Shown piece after piece: positions 1-11,337 of a DNA stretch of 64,000 nucleotides (within the stretch, counting starts at the first letter, position 1; each line of letters starts with the position of its first letter). The stretch is taken from the NCBI RefSeq assembly GCF_905220415.1, contig NC_059558.1, positions 4,848,501 through 4,912,500 on the forward strand. The letters are read 5' to 3'. The notes under the pieces are model-generated. The model ran no database searches. It was given only the letters and a program-made list of their open reading frames with translations, and had not been told where the DNA came from. The translations under genes and the position numbers were made by a program. The DNA comes from Colias croceus. Lineage: Eukaryota > Arthropoda > Insecta > Lepidoptera > Pieridae.

Positions 1-486
1 ACATAACATAGTGGTGTTTTTTCCATAGAAGAAGAGGGAGTAGGGTTAACTATGACAATGCGTATTAAATGCCAGTTCAATCACATGGGGATCGACTCTT
101 TCACTCTGTCATTTCAACCGACAGATAAGCTAAGCAGAAGTCGAGAAACTGGCTATTTCTCTGTTAAGGTTTATTTCAACTGAATGAAAATAAAGTTATG
201 CTTATGATAGCGAATAGGGAGAAGATGTCTTCCTCGATTCAAAAAGTATTTGGCAAACAAATATATTCTCTATTTTTCTTTCCATTGACGTCGTTTCCAA
301 ATACTTTAATCATATTGTTGATATCGCTGTTACCACGGCAAGCGCAGTTAATAGTTTCAGCCTTGAACCAAACGACACTAAGATAAAACTTTTTGAGTTG
401 GCAAATAATTGGCAACCGGCCCGATATCGCAAGATAAGGAGACCGAAGTTACGATGAAAAGAGACATTTTGCTCGATTCGCAAACA
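1..486. other. intergenic, no feature seen
   Basis: AT-rich sequence. The only open frame (198-386) is short, has no recognisable domain and no codon bias that I can see. I see no gene or repeat boundary here. Confidence 0.6.
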
Positions 487-1560
487 GATCTTTTTATTTA
501 TTTATTTATTAAAAAGGTTCATCACCAGTTGTTACATATGTATCATTCTCGTTAAATAGTAACAATAGGATTTACACATTATTATGCACAACTATTACAG
601 ATGAACACTACATTCACAAAAATTAATAATAAATTAGGCGATATCTACATACAATACAAATTAAACAAAAATGAAATATGTGTGCTCTTAACATTAAAGA
701 ATTCTGATTAACTACAGCAGGCAATATTAAAAAAAAAGTTATTACATTTAACCTATAATTTACGGACATACTGACAATAATTATAATATGTGAATTTGAA
801 AAAGAATTAAGTCATAATGTTAAGCATTGCTTTCCGAAACTTATAGAGGGAGTCTGAGAAAATATCCACTGAGTTGCTATATTTATTATGTAAGGTGCAT
901 AGTCTAGGAATGGGGGAGTTGCGACCCAGAACAGTTCTGTTTGGACGTGCAAATAGCAAGTTCGTAATTTGTTTCCTTGGATAATGCTTAGGGATATTGA
1001 ATTTAAATTGATTAAGTAGCTTCTCACAGTCAATTGCATTTTGAAAGACTTTGTACAGAAAAACCATATCCAACAGATCTCTGCGTTGTTCCAACGATGT
1101 CATATTAAACTTTTTCAGTCGGCTTTCATACGATTTCAGCTTTTTTGATTCGCCTGCGCAGAACACTAAATGGTTTGTAAACCTGCGTTGAATACGCTCT
1201 AATCTGAGGATATGTGTTGCGTAGTGTGGGCGCCAGACAACAGAACCGTATTCTACTATACTTCTTACTATAGAGTTGTATAAGATAATTTTTGTTTGGG
1301 TATTTTTAAACATTTTTGTATTGCGAGTAACAAAGCCTAAAGTTTTTGAAGCTCTTTTTACTACGTCATCTATCTGCGGTAAAAAAGTTAAATCTTGTGC
1401 GACTTACAATCAATATTATTAAAATGTAAATCTTGAGGAACTAATATTACTCCTGAACATTTTAAAATCCTCCTAACGGTATATCTATTACTTTCACAGA
1501 TATTGAAAGGGTCTGTATTTGCTTATTATTATTGTTATCCTTACAATACACATAGTTTTA
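487..1560 (-). mobile_element. 5'-truncated non-LTR retrotransposon (jockey/CR1-like), decayed
   Basis: On the minus strand an open frame (1313-807) encodes the region after the reverse transcriptase core of non-LTR elements, with the typical string LYNSIVRSIVEYGSVVWRPHY split over its first third. The same frame continues upstream to about 1400 (LTFLPQIDDVVKRASKTLGF) and then meets a stop. A different frame upstream reads about 30 further residues, so there is at least one frameshift. A (TTTA)n-type tail in plus-strand orientation at about 490-512 marks the 3' end. The palm active site (YADD) is missing, so the copy cannot be active. The clade is an inference from the C-terminal motif alone. 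Confidence 0.75.
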
Positions 1561-1848
1561 ATTTTATGGTGGCTCCTAATTAGGGAACCAATTGGTCATA
1601 AAGCTGATAAGTCATTACTTAATCATTAGCATAATCACACAAAACAATAATATGACAACAATAATATATTATGGTCGACTATCGAACAGTATCATTAAAT
1701 GATCTACAATTCCCGTTATCTCTTGTAGGACACATTCGAGCAAATAAACAAATCAATCTATTCCGGAAGGTCAAACTGTTTAATACCAATTAATTATATT
1801 TGTTTTATTATTATTTACATATCTATGTATCTATACATATATACATAA

Positions 1849-2025
1849 CTAGCTTACCGGCCGCGGCTTCGCCCGCTTTCTCTAAAACGATTTGATATTT
1901 AAACTATCCTATCTCTCAAGTTGGATCGAACTGCACATGGTGTGCGAATTTTATTATAATCGGTTAAGTGGTTTAGGAGTCCATTGAGGACAAACATTGT
2001 GACACGAGATTTATATATATTAAGA
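1849..2025 (-). mobile_element. non-autonomous Helitron, family C
   Basis: Read on the minus strand it starts TCTTAATATATATAAATC, carries the block CGTGTCACAATGTTTGTCC, and ends with a GC-rich hairpin (GCGG-GCGAAG-CCGC) followed by CTAG and then T. TC start, 3' hairpin and CTAG end are Helitron marks. Other copies in the window: 27172-27354, 31351-31527 and a chimera near 14612-14781. Confidence 0.75.
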
Positions 2026-2163
2026 TAATAAATCTGTCTGCAGTCTGGGTTTTACTTAAAACTACTGCACTTTTTAGTTCTATTTTCGGCAACATACTTA
2101 TAGGCTATAATTTATTTTTATTGTTTTATTAAATTTAAACCTTGACGCGCATATTATTATTTA

Positions 2164-2357
2164 TCCCTACTATATATTATTAATATTATAAATGCGAAAG
2201 TAACTCTGTCTGTTTGTCTATTACGCTTTCCCGCTTTAAACCTCTCAACCGATTTTGATGAAATTTGGCACAAACAATCTTTAGACCCTGAGAAAGAACA
2301 TAGGCTACATTTTATTGCGAAATATGTACCACGGGCGAAGCCGGGGCGGACCGCTAG
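2164..2357 (+). mobile_element. non-autonomous Helitron, family B
   Basis: Begins TCCCTACTATATATTATTAA, followed by ATAAATGCGAAAGTAACTC and a short GTCTGT run, and ends CCGGGGCGGACCGCTAG before T. The same layout occurs at 26445-26631 and 33793-34021. The GTCTGT run fits the known link of lepidopteran Lep1-type Helitrons with microsatellites. Confidence 0.75.
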
Positions 2358-2723
2358 TTAGGTATGTAAATAATAATAAGAACGAGGCACGCTTCTTGCT
2401 TTATCAGTATTCAATTTAATATTTAACTGTTACAAATAATTATTTATACAATATTGGGGTCCTTTATCATATAATTTAATTTTTGTAAGAAATAGATAAA
2501 AGGACATTAACATTAATTAAAATGTATCGTTAAGAGTATTTAATGAAATTAATTAATTAACAACTCCTTTTTGTACTTTCTAAATAAATTATATAAGTAC
2601 TCAGACATTTTTTTTTAACTATAAAAATATTTTATACGAGCTGTTATTACCTAAACCATTCAAACCGAATCCAAAGTCCTTTCTTTGTCCATTAAACACC
2701 GACAATCATATAAGCACAAACTA

Positions 2724-3107
2724 CTCGAATTAAGGCGACTACACCACCGAAACTAGCGCCCCCCCAACATTTTATTTTTTTACTCCTAAACCAGATCAAA
2801 TTTAAAAAATCTAGCTCGGTACTTTGCTAGTATATTACTTGTAGTATTTTTGGTATTACTTTTCATTATTTTGCATTCGGTAAATAAGGAGAACTTTTGA
2901 TTACCGCCAAAAGTGGCCACTTTTGGCGGTAATCAAAAGTTCTCTAGAATAATGAACAGTTAGAATAGTGAAAAGTAATACCAAAAATACTACAAGTAAT
3001 ATACTAGCAAAGTACCGAGCTAGATTTTTTAAATTTGATCTGGTTAAGGAGTAAAAAAATAAAATGTTCGGTGGCGCTAGTTTCGGTGGTGTAGGCCTCT
3101 TAAGTCG
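2724..3107. mobile_element. palindromic foldback element (about 385 bp)
   Basis: Two arms of about 180 bp are near-perfect inverted copies that meet at a central palindrome around 2905-2930 (GCCAAAAGTGGCCACTTTTGGC). The outer ends read CTACACCACCGAAACTAGCG on both strands at 2739 and 3094, and weaker symmetry continues to 2724 and 3107. There is no coding capacity. It looks like a MITE or foldback element; I could not fix a target-site duplication. Confidence 0.7.
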
Positions 3108-3109
3108 AA

Positions 3110-3750
3110 TTATTAATTATCGGCTGTTCGCTACCGAACTCGGATTAGTACGCAATTAGTCTCTATACCTAATATACCTACTACATAAGAGATTAAATCT
3201 CGTGCCTATCGAGATACCGCTACCCACGAAGCGGCGGTAGCGGATACCGCTCTAGTCTGAATAGGCCTTTAGAGTAAATAGTAATTCCTAGCTAAAATAT
3301 CGATTCAACGTACGATTGTTTCAATATTCACTGTAACAAACCCTCTATTAGTTTTAAATATTTAAAATATAGAGTCTCATTCTTTATGCTAAGGCACGGC
3401 AAAGACTCTTATGTAATAATTATGTTATATTTCATTCAAGAGTATCGTTAAAACTATTACCTATGTAGAATGTAAACTTTGCAATACTGGTTTTTTTTTT
3501 ATAAAAAAAAACACCGGTAGGTATTTTACGGTTAAAATTAACTTTATGGGATACTCGTGTATAGATATTTTTAGTAATTTCCATGTTATAACAATATTTT
3601 TCTGAATTTAATTATTGTATATTTCATTTATTTTCAATTTCATGAAATTTATTTTTCCGTAGGTATTGGTACATATTTTCCAGTCCAGTCCAGTCGCTAT
3701 AGCCACTCTCTTTGACTAGAATTCGGGATAAAACATACCTTTATTACAAT
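3110..3750. other. intergenic, no gene seen
   Basis: AT-rich. A short imperfect hairpin lies near 3210-3252 (CCGCTACC and GGTAGCGG arms). Nothing else is recognisable. Confidence 0.5.
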
Positions 3751-3751
3751 A

Positions 3752-3923
3752 CTAGCGGTCTGCCCCGGCTTCGCCCGTGGTACATGTTTACGTTTTCTCT
3801 ACATAAGAACCATCCTCGTACTTCAAGGAATATAATAAAAAAAGAATTATCGAAATCGGTTCAGCCGTTCTCGAGTTATGCGCTTACCAACACATTTTGC
3901 GATTCATTTTTATATATATAAGA
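3752..3923 (-). mobile_element. non-autonomous Helitron, family D
   Basis: The minus strand reads TCTTATATATATAAAAATGA, then GAATCGCAAAATGTGTTGG, then CACGGGCGAAGCCGGGGC and a CTAG end. It is close to the tandem copies at 41622-41968 and the copy at 13988-14164. Confidence 0.8.
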
Positions 3924-4360
3924 TTATTATGAAATAGTTAACAGAATTATAAACATATTCGTTTCAAATTTCAATATTGTGCGGTTTCATGTGTCAGCCC
4001 ACTGTAAGCATTATTTTATCATGATTATTATTTTTTACATAACTATAACATTACATTCCTTATGGCTTAATCAATAATATGAACACATTTGATGGAAAGC
4101 ACAGAATATTTATCAGTAAACATAATAAAAGATTTCCTAAATCGAGTAACAAGCAATGGCGCCAAGATATGATCTCACAAGGTCAATGTTACGGCAACCT
4201 CTTTAATTACGCTAGCACGTAATCTGTTTACTTTGGCCCACGTAGTAGGAAACTTATTTGAAATTATCACGTAACTATGATAGAGTGAAAAATGATCCAT
4301 ATATTAGTTAGCTAACTACCTACATGCAATAGTTTGTAACAATAATGATTAATAAAAATG

Positions 4361-4506
4361 AGCGTGTGTGCCGAGCACACGTGTCAGAAGTGAAACTTCT
4401 TCGGCAAGATTCAAAGACACCAAAATCGTCGCCTTACTCCATGACGTGACGGTATTGCCATTACGCGACCTTGACTTTCAATGCGCCTAAAGAAGTTTCA
4501 CTTTCA
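4361..4506 (+). mobile_element. MITE of the AAGTGAAACTTCTT family
   Basis: Starts with a hairpin-forming GTGTGTGCCGAGCACACGTG, then AGAAGTGAAACTTCTT, and ends TAAAGAAGTTTCACTT, an inverted repeat of the start. The core CCATGACGTGACGGTATTGC recurs in opposite orientation at 24712-24860 and near 34396-34680. No coding capacity. Confidence 0.65.
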
Positions 4507-5462
4507 AAATATTATGTAAAATTTAAATATAACATACCCTTAATAGCGTAATTCTCAAAGCTTTTGAAAACCCCTAAGCAACAACCTGGCGGTTGTTGCT
4601 AAATGTCCAGCGAAATAGAAGGAAACGAAAAATTAAATTAGTCAAAACGACTAATTCAATAGAAATAAAATGCTAGTACGAATATCCAAACGCAAGATGT
4701 GTGACACTCGTCAAATACGCGGCAAACTGATAAAAATGTCTGCTGTTTCATCTATTTAACCGCGAACTTATCACACGAGAGATTTGTGGGATGTAATCAG
4801 TGTTTTACTTTATTATATTACATTGGCTTGTTTATTTTTAATGTAAATAAACTCATTATATTTGCTTCATAAAAATCACACTTTGATCACACGTTCGCAC
4901 AATGTTACCAGTTAAAAAATGATACACGTTTCTGGATTAAAATATATGGGCACAGATAAAAAATGGTAATACATATAATGGTAACATGTACGTTATCTAA
5001 TGCACACTGAGAAACGTAGATGTTAAGAACTGGCGTAGTACTAGTCTCGACTGCTATGAACCGCATCAACGAGGTCGCGGGTCTCTTACGTTTAAACGAC
5101 GTATATTTTAGACGATAATTAATACTGAAGGCTACTTATCTAGATTTACAGAGTTCACATTTTATGACGTTCAGTCGTGTTTGATACAGTTTTACATATT
5201 AGTATCCATCGATTTGCATCTGCATTCCTCGTAAATCATATCGACACGGTTCATGTTCGAGCAATCAATTCCTGTTGTTTAAACTGTGGATTATTTAAAT
5301 AAACTTTATTTGCACAGTAGCAATCATTAATACCATCGTATAACATGAATTGTTCCCAATTTAACAAAAAATAATTACTATATACTTTGCTCTCTATTTA
5401 GTTTCAAAATACATAAGCAGATACCCAAGAGAGCTGCTACATATTTATATACGTATTTAAAA
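4507..5462. other. intergenic, no gene seen
   Basis: AT-rich and without a supported open frame or repeat boundary. Confidence 0.5.
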
Positions 5463-5577
5463 CCTTACTAATTTTACAGATGCGAAAGTATGTCTGTCTG
5501 TTCATCTTAGGTCACACATGACGCAATTTTATCGTGTTAAGTGCAGCAAGCCGCGAATGAAGACGCGGGCGGATGCT
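5463..5577 (+). mobile_element. degenerate Helitron fragment, family B
   Basis: Contains AGATGCGAAAGTATGTCTGTCTG and a decayed 3' end (CGCGGGCGG) but lacks a clear CTAG terminus. It resembles 2164-2357 closely enough to place it in the family; the boundaries are approximate. Confidence 0.45.
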
Positions 5578-5916
5578 TGTTACAAAATATAGTTGTTCGG
5601 TCATATCTTTAATAGTACCGGATATACCTACTTCAGAGTAGTACTATGACTACAATACTATTGAAATAACGATAGCGCGTGCCACGTTCTTTGTATAATT
5701 ATGTGAATAAGATAAATTTCCTGGAAAACGGTATTGATAACGATTATAAACAGAAGAACAAGATAGTATAGTTATGGCTCAAAAGTATGTAAGTTAATTA
5801 CGTTTATGAATGTCGTTCAGTTTGCAGATACAGCATCAAAGATGTCGTCAAAGTTGGATCATGGATGTTTGAAATACATAAAAAAAAATTATGGTACACT
5901 AATGTCTAATAGGTAC

Positions 5917-6095
5917 CGACGACCTCTTTGGTGGTAGGTAACGCGCGAGAGTAGAATTGAGGGTTGCACCGTGCAATGTTTGATTCCCAGTGGTGACTAA
6001 GAAAAAAAATGTCTCGCACTTGCAGGCACGGAAGGCTGATCACCTATATACAAAATCGATCAGTGAAAAAGATGCATAATGAATGTCCCATCTAG
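5917..6095 (+). mobile_element. tRNA-derived SINE-like repeat
   Basis: GACCTCTTTGGTGGTAGGTAA resembles a tRNA A box and GTTTGATTCCCAG resembles a B box 60-70 bases later, followed by a non-tRNA body with GGCTGATCACCTAT. This order fits a pol III SINE of a type common in Lepidoptera. The promoter boxes are degenerate and the ends are not fixed, so this is a tentative call. Confidence 0.45.
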
Positions 6096-7453
6096 TGAAA
6101 ATCTGCCTGTAAAAATGTACCCTCGAAAATATTTAAATATACAATATTATAGCTATGCAGAAGTTCCGTGACCTATGAGGCTTATTATACAATATCGATT
6201 AGTTACATGTAATGATGTAAATGTATTTTCTCCTTTGTGATATAATAAATCCGCAGACCACATTCATCCGAAAGTCACTAATTTTTCGCAAATGCAGAGC
6301 TTTCGCAACGATGTTATTGTAATTGTTTAAATTGCATAAGCCGAACAAAAGCATACAAAAACTAATACAACAGTATGATAACATTAATTCCGTAGACGTT
6401 AGATACATAATGATAGCAATAAATTGATAAATAAGTGGAATTCTACGTTTTATCTAACAAAGTTTTTAGCTACCTGTAATAACTATAAAAAAGATTTACA
6501 ACTGTAAATTTGCACGAAATTTTATCTAAATGAAACTTGAGGCACAATTTGTAAGCCCCGATTTAAATTCTTCAATTAGGGTGGAAACACATTGCTCGTC
6601 TGATGTCTCAACTCTCAACCTTCCATTAGTAGGAATTTGTTGGCACATACCGACCAATTGAACTTTCGTCGCGATGAATAATCGATCGGTATATTTCCTC
6701 CAGACTGTTATACAACACTGCAGTATAATGCTTGGTAAAATAGAACAAAATCGACTTTAAGAAAATGCAAATTAAAGCTGATGAAATTGCTGACACATAA
6801 TATATGTGCACTATTTTGTGGACATTAAACTGGGAAAATTATAAAATACCCTCATGATTCAAGACTATGATAGACTTCAAGGAATTAGGACAATAGCGCC
6901 AGCCAGGGAAAAAATTTAAACAAACCTACACAATTTTATAGTTTTCATCAATTACGGCCATTTTTATGGCAACCCTTATTATTATGTGTTCCTTAAATTA
7001 TTGTAATTTGTTAAACATAATTTTCGATCAATAACTTTATGAGTGATGATGATGATGAGCGAGTGATCTTGTCCACTAGACCATAAACTGTTCCCCAATA
7101 AATCTTCAACACTCCATACATCCCTGACATTAGCACACATTCACTACATTATACTTGTACTTATGTGTATTCACCCTTATACCAATAATATTAGCGGATA
7201 CATCTCAACAGCACCTGTTGATAACCAACAAGATGCGGTACTTTATCAGATAATATACTTAAAATTTCCAAGAAATGATAAGTGTCTGCTTTCTATGATG
7301 CCTCGTGCGTGTCAATACATATTTTTGCTGTTTTCCTAGAATGTTGTTGTTGGGTTTTAGTGCACAAATATTTTTGTTTAATAAAATTGTGGAATATTTA
7401 TTTCAGTTATGAAAATGAAGGTATTTTCCTATGTCTATGTTCATTCAGTTTAA
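6096..7453. other. intergenic, no gene seen
   Basis: Several open frames of 60-70 codons occur, but none shows a domain, splice context or codon pattern that supports a gene. Confidence 0.5.
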
Positions 7454-7459
7454 TATGTA

Positions 7460-7520
7460 AGTAGTTGTGATACGCCGGCGTATCACGTATTGGCGAACCC
7501 ACAAATCAGTGGCACCCATC

Positions 7521-7567
<47 letters not shown>

Positions 7568-7944
7568 GGACTCTTTTCCCACTAAAGCGACCACGCTGAG
7601 TCGATAGCACTTACTCCCAAAGCGATTGGATGCATGGTTTCGAAGATGTGCAGATCGATTAACTCATATCTAATTGATATCCGGTGGGTCATTAGCGTCC
7701 CATTGTTCACCTTTTCCTATTAGTTAATTACACCGTCCGGCGTTCTTATCTATTACTCATTGTGCACCTCGCTTATCACTGCTTTTGTATTAAACTTCTT
7801 TGTTATGACCTAATATTCAAGAAAAAATACGTCTAAAATCCTATAACTAAAAATTTGTACTGATTGTAAAAAAAAAAAAAAAAAAAAAAAATTATATTGC
7901 TATAATGTTATATAATAGTTTATTAATAGTTTTATAATAGTTTA
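7460..7944 (+). repeat. left terminal inverted repeat of the Polinton element
   Basis: Matches the reverse complement of 8950-9419 almost base for base. It differs by an extra stretch of about 15 bases near the tip, a palindrome GATACGCCGGCGTATC at 7469-7484, by poly-A lengths (7525-7563 and 7867-7890) and by a few substitutions. Confidence 0.9.
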
Positions 7945-8515
7945 TTCTGTTACATCTAATGAATATTCAAATGAGTCTAAAATTGGTTTTAAAAATAAAG
8001 ATAGAGATCTAAAAAGTTCAGTTGATGCTGAATCTTTGTTGGAGGAGAAAGGTTCCATTAAAAGTATAGAAAGTGAGGCAAATCCACTGTATTCACCAAC
8101 ACAAATACTCAGTTTAATACCAAAAACTTATAATAAAAAAGGTGAGTCATTATTAAACTTAATTGGAACAAGTAAAAGTAAAATACGTTGGGATAATGAA
8201 GGCACAGTCATAATTGATAATGAAAAAATTCCAGGAAGTAATATTGTTGATTTAATAAATGATTCACTTAGACCCTTAAAAAAAAGTGATCCGATAGGGT
8301 GGGATAGATTTGCTAAAGCATTGAAAGATATTAAAGTACCACTTACTTATATTGGAAATCCAAAGAGATGTGAGTTTATTAACCAACTTCAAGCGAAAGA
8401 TCTGAACAAAACCTCTGAGATTGAAGTTCAAGAATTTTCTACACCGAGCAGTGGAGATAAAAGATATATAACTAAAATACGTAAAAAGATCGATTGGGAA
8501 AAATGGACCCCGTAG
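7940..8515 (+). pseudogene. Polinton-associated protein fragment, function unknown
   Basis: The frame is open from the inner edge of the left inverted repeat to a TAG at 8513-8515 and has no in-frame ATG near its start, so the 5' end has been lost. It reads about 190 residues, rich in Lys and Ser at first, with a compact central part containing IRWDNEGTVIIDNEKIPGSN and DPIGWDRFAKALKDIKVPL. I recall similar strings in proteins next to integrases in insect Polintons, but I do not know a function. Its end overlaps the start of the integrase frame by 22 bases in another frame. It could be part of the same ancestral protein joined by a frameshift. Confidence 0.6.
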
Positions 8516-8952
8516 TAGAAGAAATTAACAGGATTTATTATGATCCATCTAACCCCACTGGTTTTGGTAGTATTGATAAATTATCAAAAGCTATGAAGGG
8601 TAAAATGGATAAAAAGCAAGTAAAGGAATGGTTAAAATCACAAGAAACATATACATTACATAAACCCATTCGGAAAAAATTCCCGCGTAATAGGTACATT
8701 CTATCAAATATTAATGAGCTGTGGCAAGCTGATTTAAGTGATATGCGAACTTATTCTCAATATAATGATGGTTTCAACTACATACTTTGTGTTATTGATG
8801 TATTTAGTAAATATGCTTTTGCAAGACCAATGAAAAAGAAAAACTCAGAAACAACTAAAGAATGTTTTGAAAGTATATTTACTGAAAGTAATTCAACCCC
8901 TACTCACATACAATCTGATAAAGGTACAGAATTTACAATCAAACAATACTAA
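8494..8952 (+). pseudogene. Polinton integrase (c-int), C-terminally truncated
   Basis: The 152-residue frame contains an N-terminal helical part (GFGSIDKLSKAMKGKM...VKEWLKSQETYTLHKP), the basic stretch IRKKFPRN, and the start of an RNase H-like integrase core: ELWQADLSDM carries the first catalytic Asp and IQSDKGTEF the second Asp. Polinton and retroviral integrases use a D,D(35)E triad; the third residue (Glu) is missing because the frame stops at 8950, where the right inverted repeat supplies the TAA. The protein would have inserted element DNA into the host chromosome; this copy cannot. The same frame continues from the unknown protein upstream only through an overlap. Confidence 0.85.
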
Positions 8953-9328
8953 ACTATTATAAAACTATTAATAAACTATTATATAACATTATAGCAATAT
9001 AATTTTTTTTTTTTTTTTTTTTTTTTTTACAATCAGTACAAATTTTTAGTTATAGGATTTTAGACGTATTTTTTCTTGAATATTAGGTCATAACAAAGAA
9101 GTTTAATACAAAAGCAGTGATAAGCGAGGTGCACAATGAGTAATAGATAAGAACGCCGGACGGTGTAATTAGCTAATAGGAAAAGGTGAACAATGGGACG
9201 CTAATGACCCACCGGATATCAATTAGATATGAGTTAATCGATCTGCACATCTTCGAAACCGTGCATCCTATCGCTTTGGGAGTAAGTGCTATCGACTCAG
9301 CGTGGTCGCTTTAGTGGGAAAAGAGTCC

Positions 9329-9372
<44 letters not shown>

Positions 9373-9419
9373 GATGGGTGCCACTGATTTGTGGGTTCGC
9401 CAATACGTGTACAACTACT
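8950..9419 (-). repeat. right terminal inverted repeat of the Polinton element
   Basis: Inverted copy of 7460-7944. Its inner edge coincides with the stop codon of the integrase frame, which shows that the internal deletion joined coding sequence directly to the terminal repeat. Confidence 0.9.
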
Positions 9420-9425
9420 TATGTA

Positions 9426-10039
9426 CGTAGGTACATATACTAATTTATACATATACAACTAATTTATATGTTATTAAATATCATATTAGTAATACTTTAC
9501 CAAATAATGATTTTGTGGGGTGGTATAAAATTCAAATTCCAAATTCTAAAAAATGATAAAGTTACTTACATTTATTACAGAAACACAATACAAGCTCTCA
9601 TTATAGAGATCAAAACAATGAGCATCACCAAAATGTTAACATATTTTCTCACTTAAAAATTTAACATTATTAAAAGATTGCTTATTAACAATAAAAATAG
9701 CTTATTGCTGATTATTGCTTACTATTACATTATTTTAAATCACTTGTAATAAGTACAAACTGAACATGACAATAAAGTGGGACGAAATGATTAAAAAAAG
9801 TTCATTACAAGCTAATATTGACTTAATCACAATTCAATTATGTTAAAATGGAAAAAAAATATAATAAGCATAAAGTTTATCCACTTACTAGAGCACTAAA
9901 ACATTACCATTACCAATCAAGCACACATATTTCATCACAACTTTATATAGCTGAAGGAACTTTCTGGAATAAAAGAGTTGAACTAAAATAATTTCTAGTA
10001 AAAAAACTGCATCATTGTGAATAGTTTTCTTTCAAAAAA
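9426..10039. other. intergenic, no gene seen
   Basis: AT-rich; downstream (3') flank of the CCDC59-like gene. No clear poly(A) signal could be assigned. Confidence 0.45.
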
Positions 10040-10708
10040 TTAGTTCCCTTTAATCTTTTCCAAGAGTAATTCCATTCTTCCAGACATGACCGGCTGTCCT
10101 TTTTTCGTTTTCTTGCTCAACTTCTTAAATCTCTCTTGTTTCTTCTTTTTATACTCTTGCAACTTCTGCATTTTCTCCTCTCTAGCTTTCTCTTTTTCCT
10201 GCTGCTTCAGCAATTTATCCTCCTTCACCTTTTTAAACTGCTCCTTTGCTTTTGCAAAAGACACCTTTTTAGGTTTCTCATCGTTTTGCACATCTTTCTC
10301 TATTAAATCTGGGTGTCGGACGAATCTTCCAACTTCACTAGAATCTGGGACATCTTCATCAAATGTTTTCGGTTTGTATGTTCCTTCCATAGCATCGTTT
10401 TTCATGGTCTTTTGGTATTCATGTAGCAATCTCTTTTTCCTCTGCTCCTCCCATTGCTCAAGCTTGTATTTCTTACTGTATTTTTTCAATCTATAAGTTT
10501 TCTTATCAAATGGCTTCTTGCCATTTTCTGATGGTTCATTAAGGTCTGGTCTATTGTTATCGAAACTGTTCTGTCTTTTCGTTGTTTTTGATGATTCCCC
10601 ATCTGTCTTCTCAAATTTTTTCTTCTCATTCTTATTTGGTCTCTCTCCTTGATTTTTATTCTTCTGATTCTTATTTGGCAAAAAGAAGGAATCCCTCTTC
10701 TTTTCCAT
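10040..10708 (-). CDS. CCDC59: CCDC59 / TAP26-like nuclear protein (rRNA-processing FYV7 type)
   Basis: The frame encodes a 222-residue, very Lys-rich protein with long charged helices. The C-terminal stretch KKKKQERFKKLSKKTKKGQP followed by VMSGRMELLLEKIKGN is the signature of the CCDC59/TAP26 family, which is related to yeast Fyv7, a nucleolar factor in 18S rRNA processing; mammalian CCDC59 is also described as a partner of the transcription factor TTF-1. A mid-region YRLKKYSKKYKLEQWEEQRK also fits. I start at the ATG at 10708. A likely 3' splice site (CATTATAG at about 10737-10744) lies just upstream in the same strand, so the ATG is probably near the start of exon 2 and a 5' exon lies farther right. 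If an upstream coding exon exists, the true N-terminus is longer (the frame stays open to 10736 as SEEQENYFK). Confidence 0.8.
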   Translation of the reverse strand: MEKKRDSFFLPNKNQKNKNQGERPNKNEKKKFEKTDGESSKTTKRQNSFDNNRPDLNEPSENGKKPFDKKTYRLKKYSKKYKLEQWEEQRKKRLLHEYQKTMKNDAMEGTYKPKTFDEDVPDSSEVGRFVRHPDLIEKDVQNDEKPKKVSFAKAKEQFKKVKEDKLLKQQEKEKAREEKMQKLQEYKKKKQERFKKLSKKTKKGQPVMSGRMELLLEKIKGN

Positions 10709-10859
10709 TTTAAAATAATTTTCTTGTTCTTCAGACCTATAATGAAAGAAAAAGCGTGTTTCAACATAAAACAAGAAGAAAAGTAGAAAAGAGTAAAAAA
10801 AATCATGCAAAATAAAAAGACTAAATGAAATAAAAAAATAAACACGCTTTTTCTTTCCA

Positions 10860-11337
10860 CCTAGCTGTTTAGTTTTTATTCATGTTAATTGATTTATGTT
10901 TTTAATATTTTTAAAGTACTCTTTTTTATTTGTAGGTGAGTAATCCAAACTAGCCTTAACTGTTTATTTATTCTATTCAGCTAATAAAGATAACAATTAT
11001 CTAGAAATTAATTGCTGATATAAATAAAAATGTAGAGTCAACACTTGCATATTCTGTATATGGTTGATATTTCAATTTATTCATATTATTATTTTAGTAT
11101 CAATTCTGATTATTTTACCTAGTTTCAATACAGATTGCCAATGTTACTCAATATAAGAGATTCAATGTTTAGTTTTATGAACATAATGAAGAACTATCTG
11201 CTTAACTTGTTTTGACCAAATAAAAACTAATCAAAGATGATGACGATGAAAGAGGAGAATGTCTTATGAAACAATATCACAAATATAGTTGGGGCTCTAC
11301 ATACATTAAAAACTCTTACAATACAACAACTATTGAA
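10860..11337. other. probable intron of the CCDC59-like gene, no feature
   Basis: AT-rich, no supported open frame. If the 3' splice site near 10737 is used, this belongs to an intron. Confidence 0.4.

Larger units (their letters stand above)
7454..9425. mobile_element. deleted Polinton/Maverick element with 6 bp TSD
   Basis: The element runs from 7460 (AGTAGTTGT) to 9419 (ACAACTACT) and is flanked on both sides by the 6 bp duplication TATGTA (7454-7459 and 9420-9425). Its ends are inverted repeats of about 485 bp (7460-7944) and 470 bp (8950-9419), each holding two poly-A/T tracts. The unique centre of about 1 kb encodes an unknown protein fragment and a Polinton-type integrase fragment. 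Long terminal inverted repeats, a 6 bp target duplication and a retrovirus-like integrase are the known marks of Polintons. Full elements are 15-20 kb, so this one has lost nearly all of its interior but kept both ends. Confidence 0.88.

Noticed and set aside
198..386. 62-codon plus-strand frame near the window start
   Set aside because: Short, hydrophobic by AT bias, with no support.
8494..8952. Integrase of an LTR retrotransposon or retrovirus
   Set aside because: The element has long inverted, not direct, terminal repeats and a 6 bp duplication, and the integrase wording is of the Polinton type.
10086..10496. 136-codon plus-strand frame rich in Phe, Ser and Cys
   Set aside because: Exact antisense shadow of the Lys-rich CCDC59-like gene.
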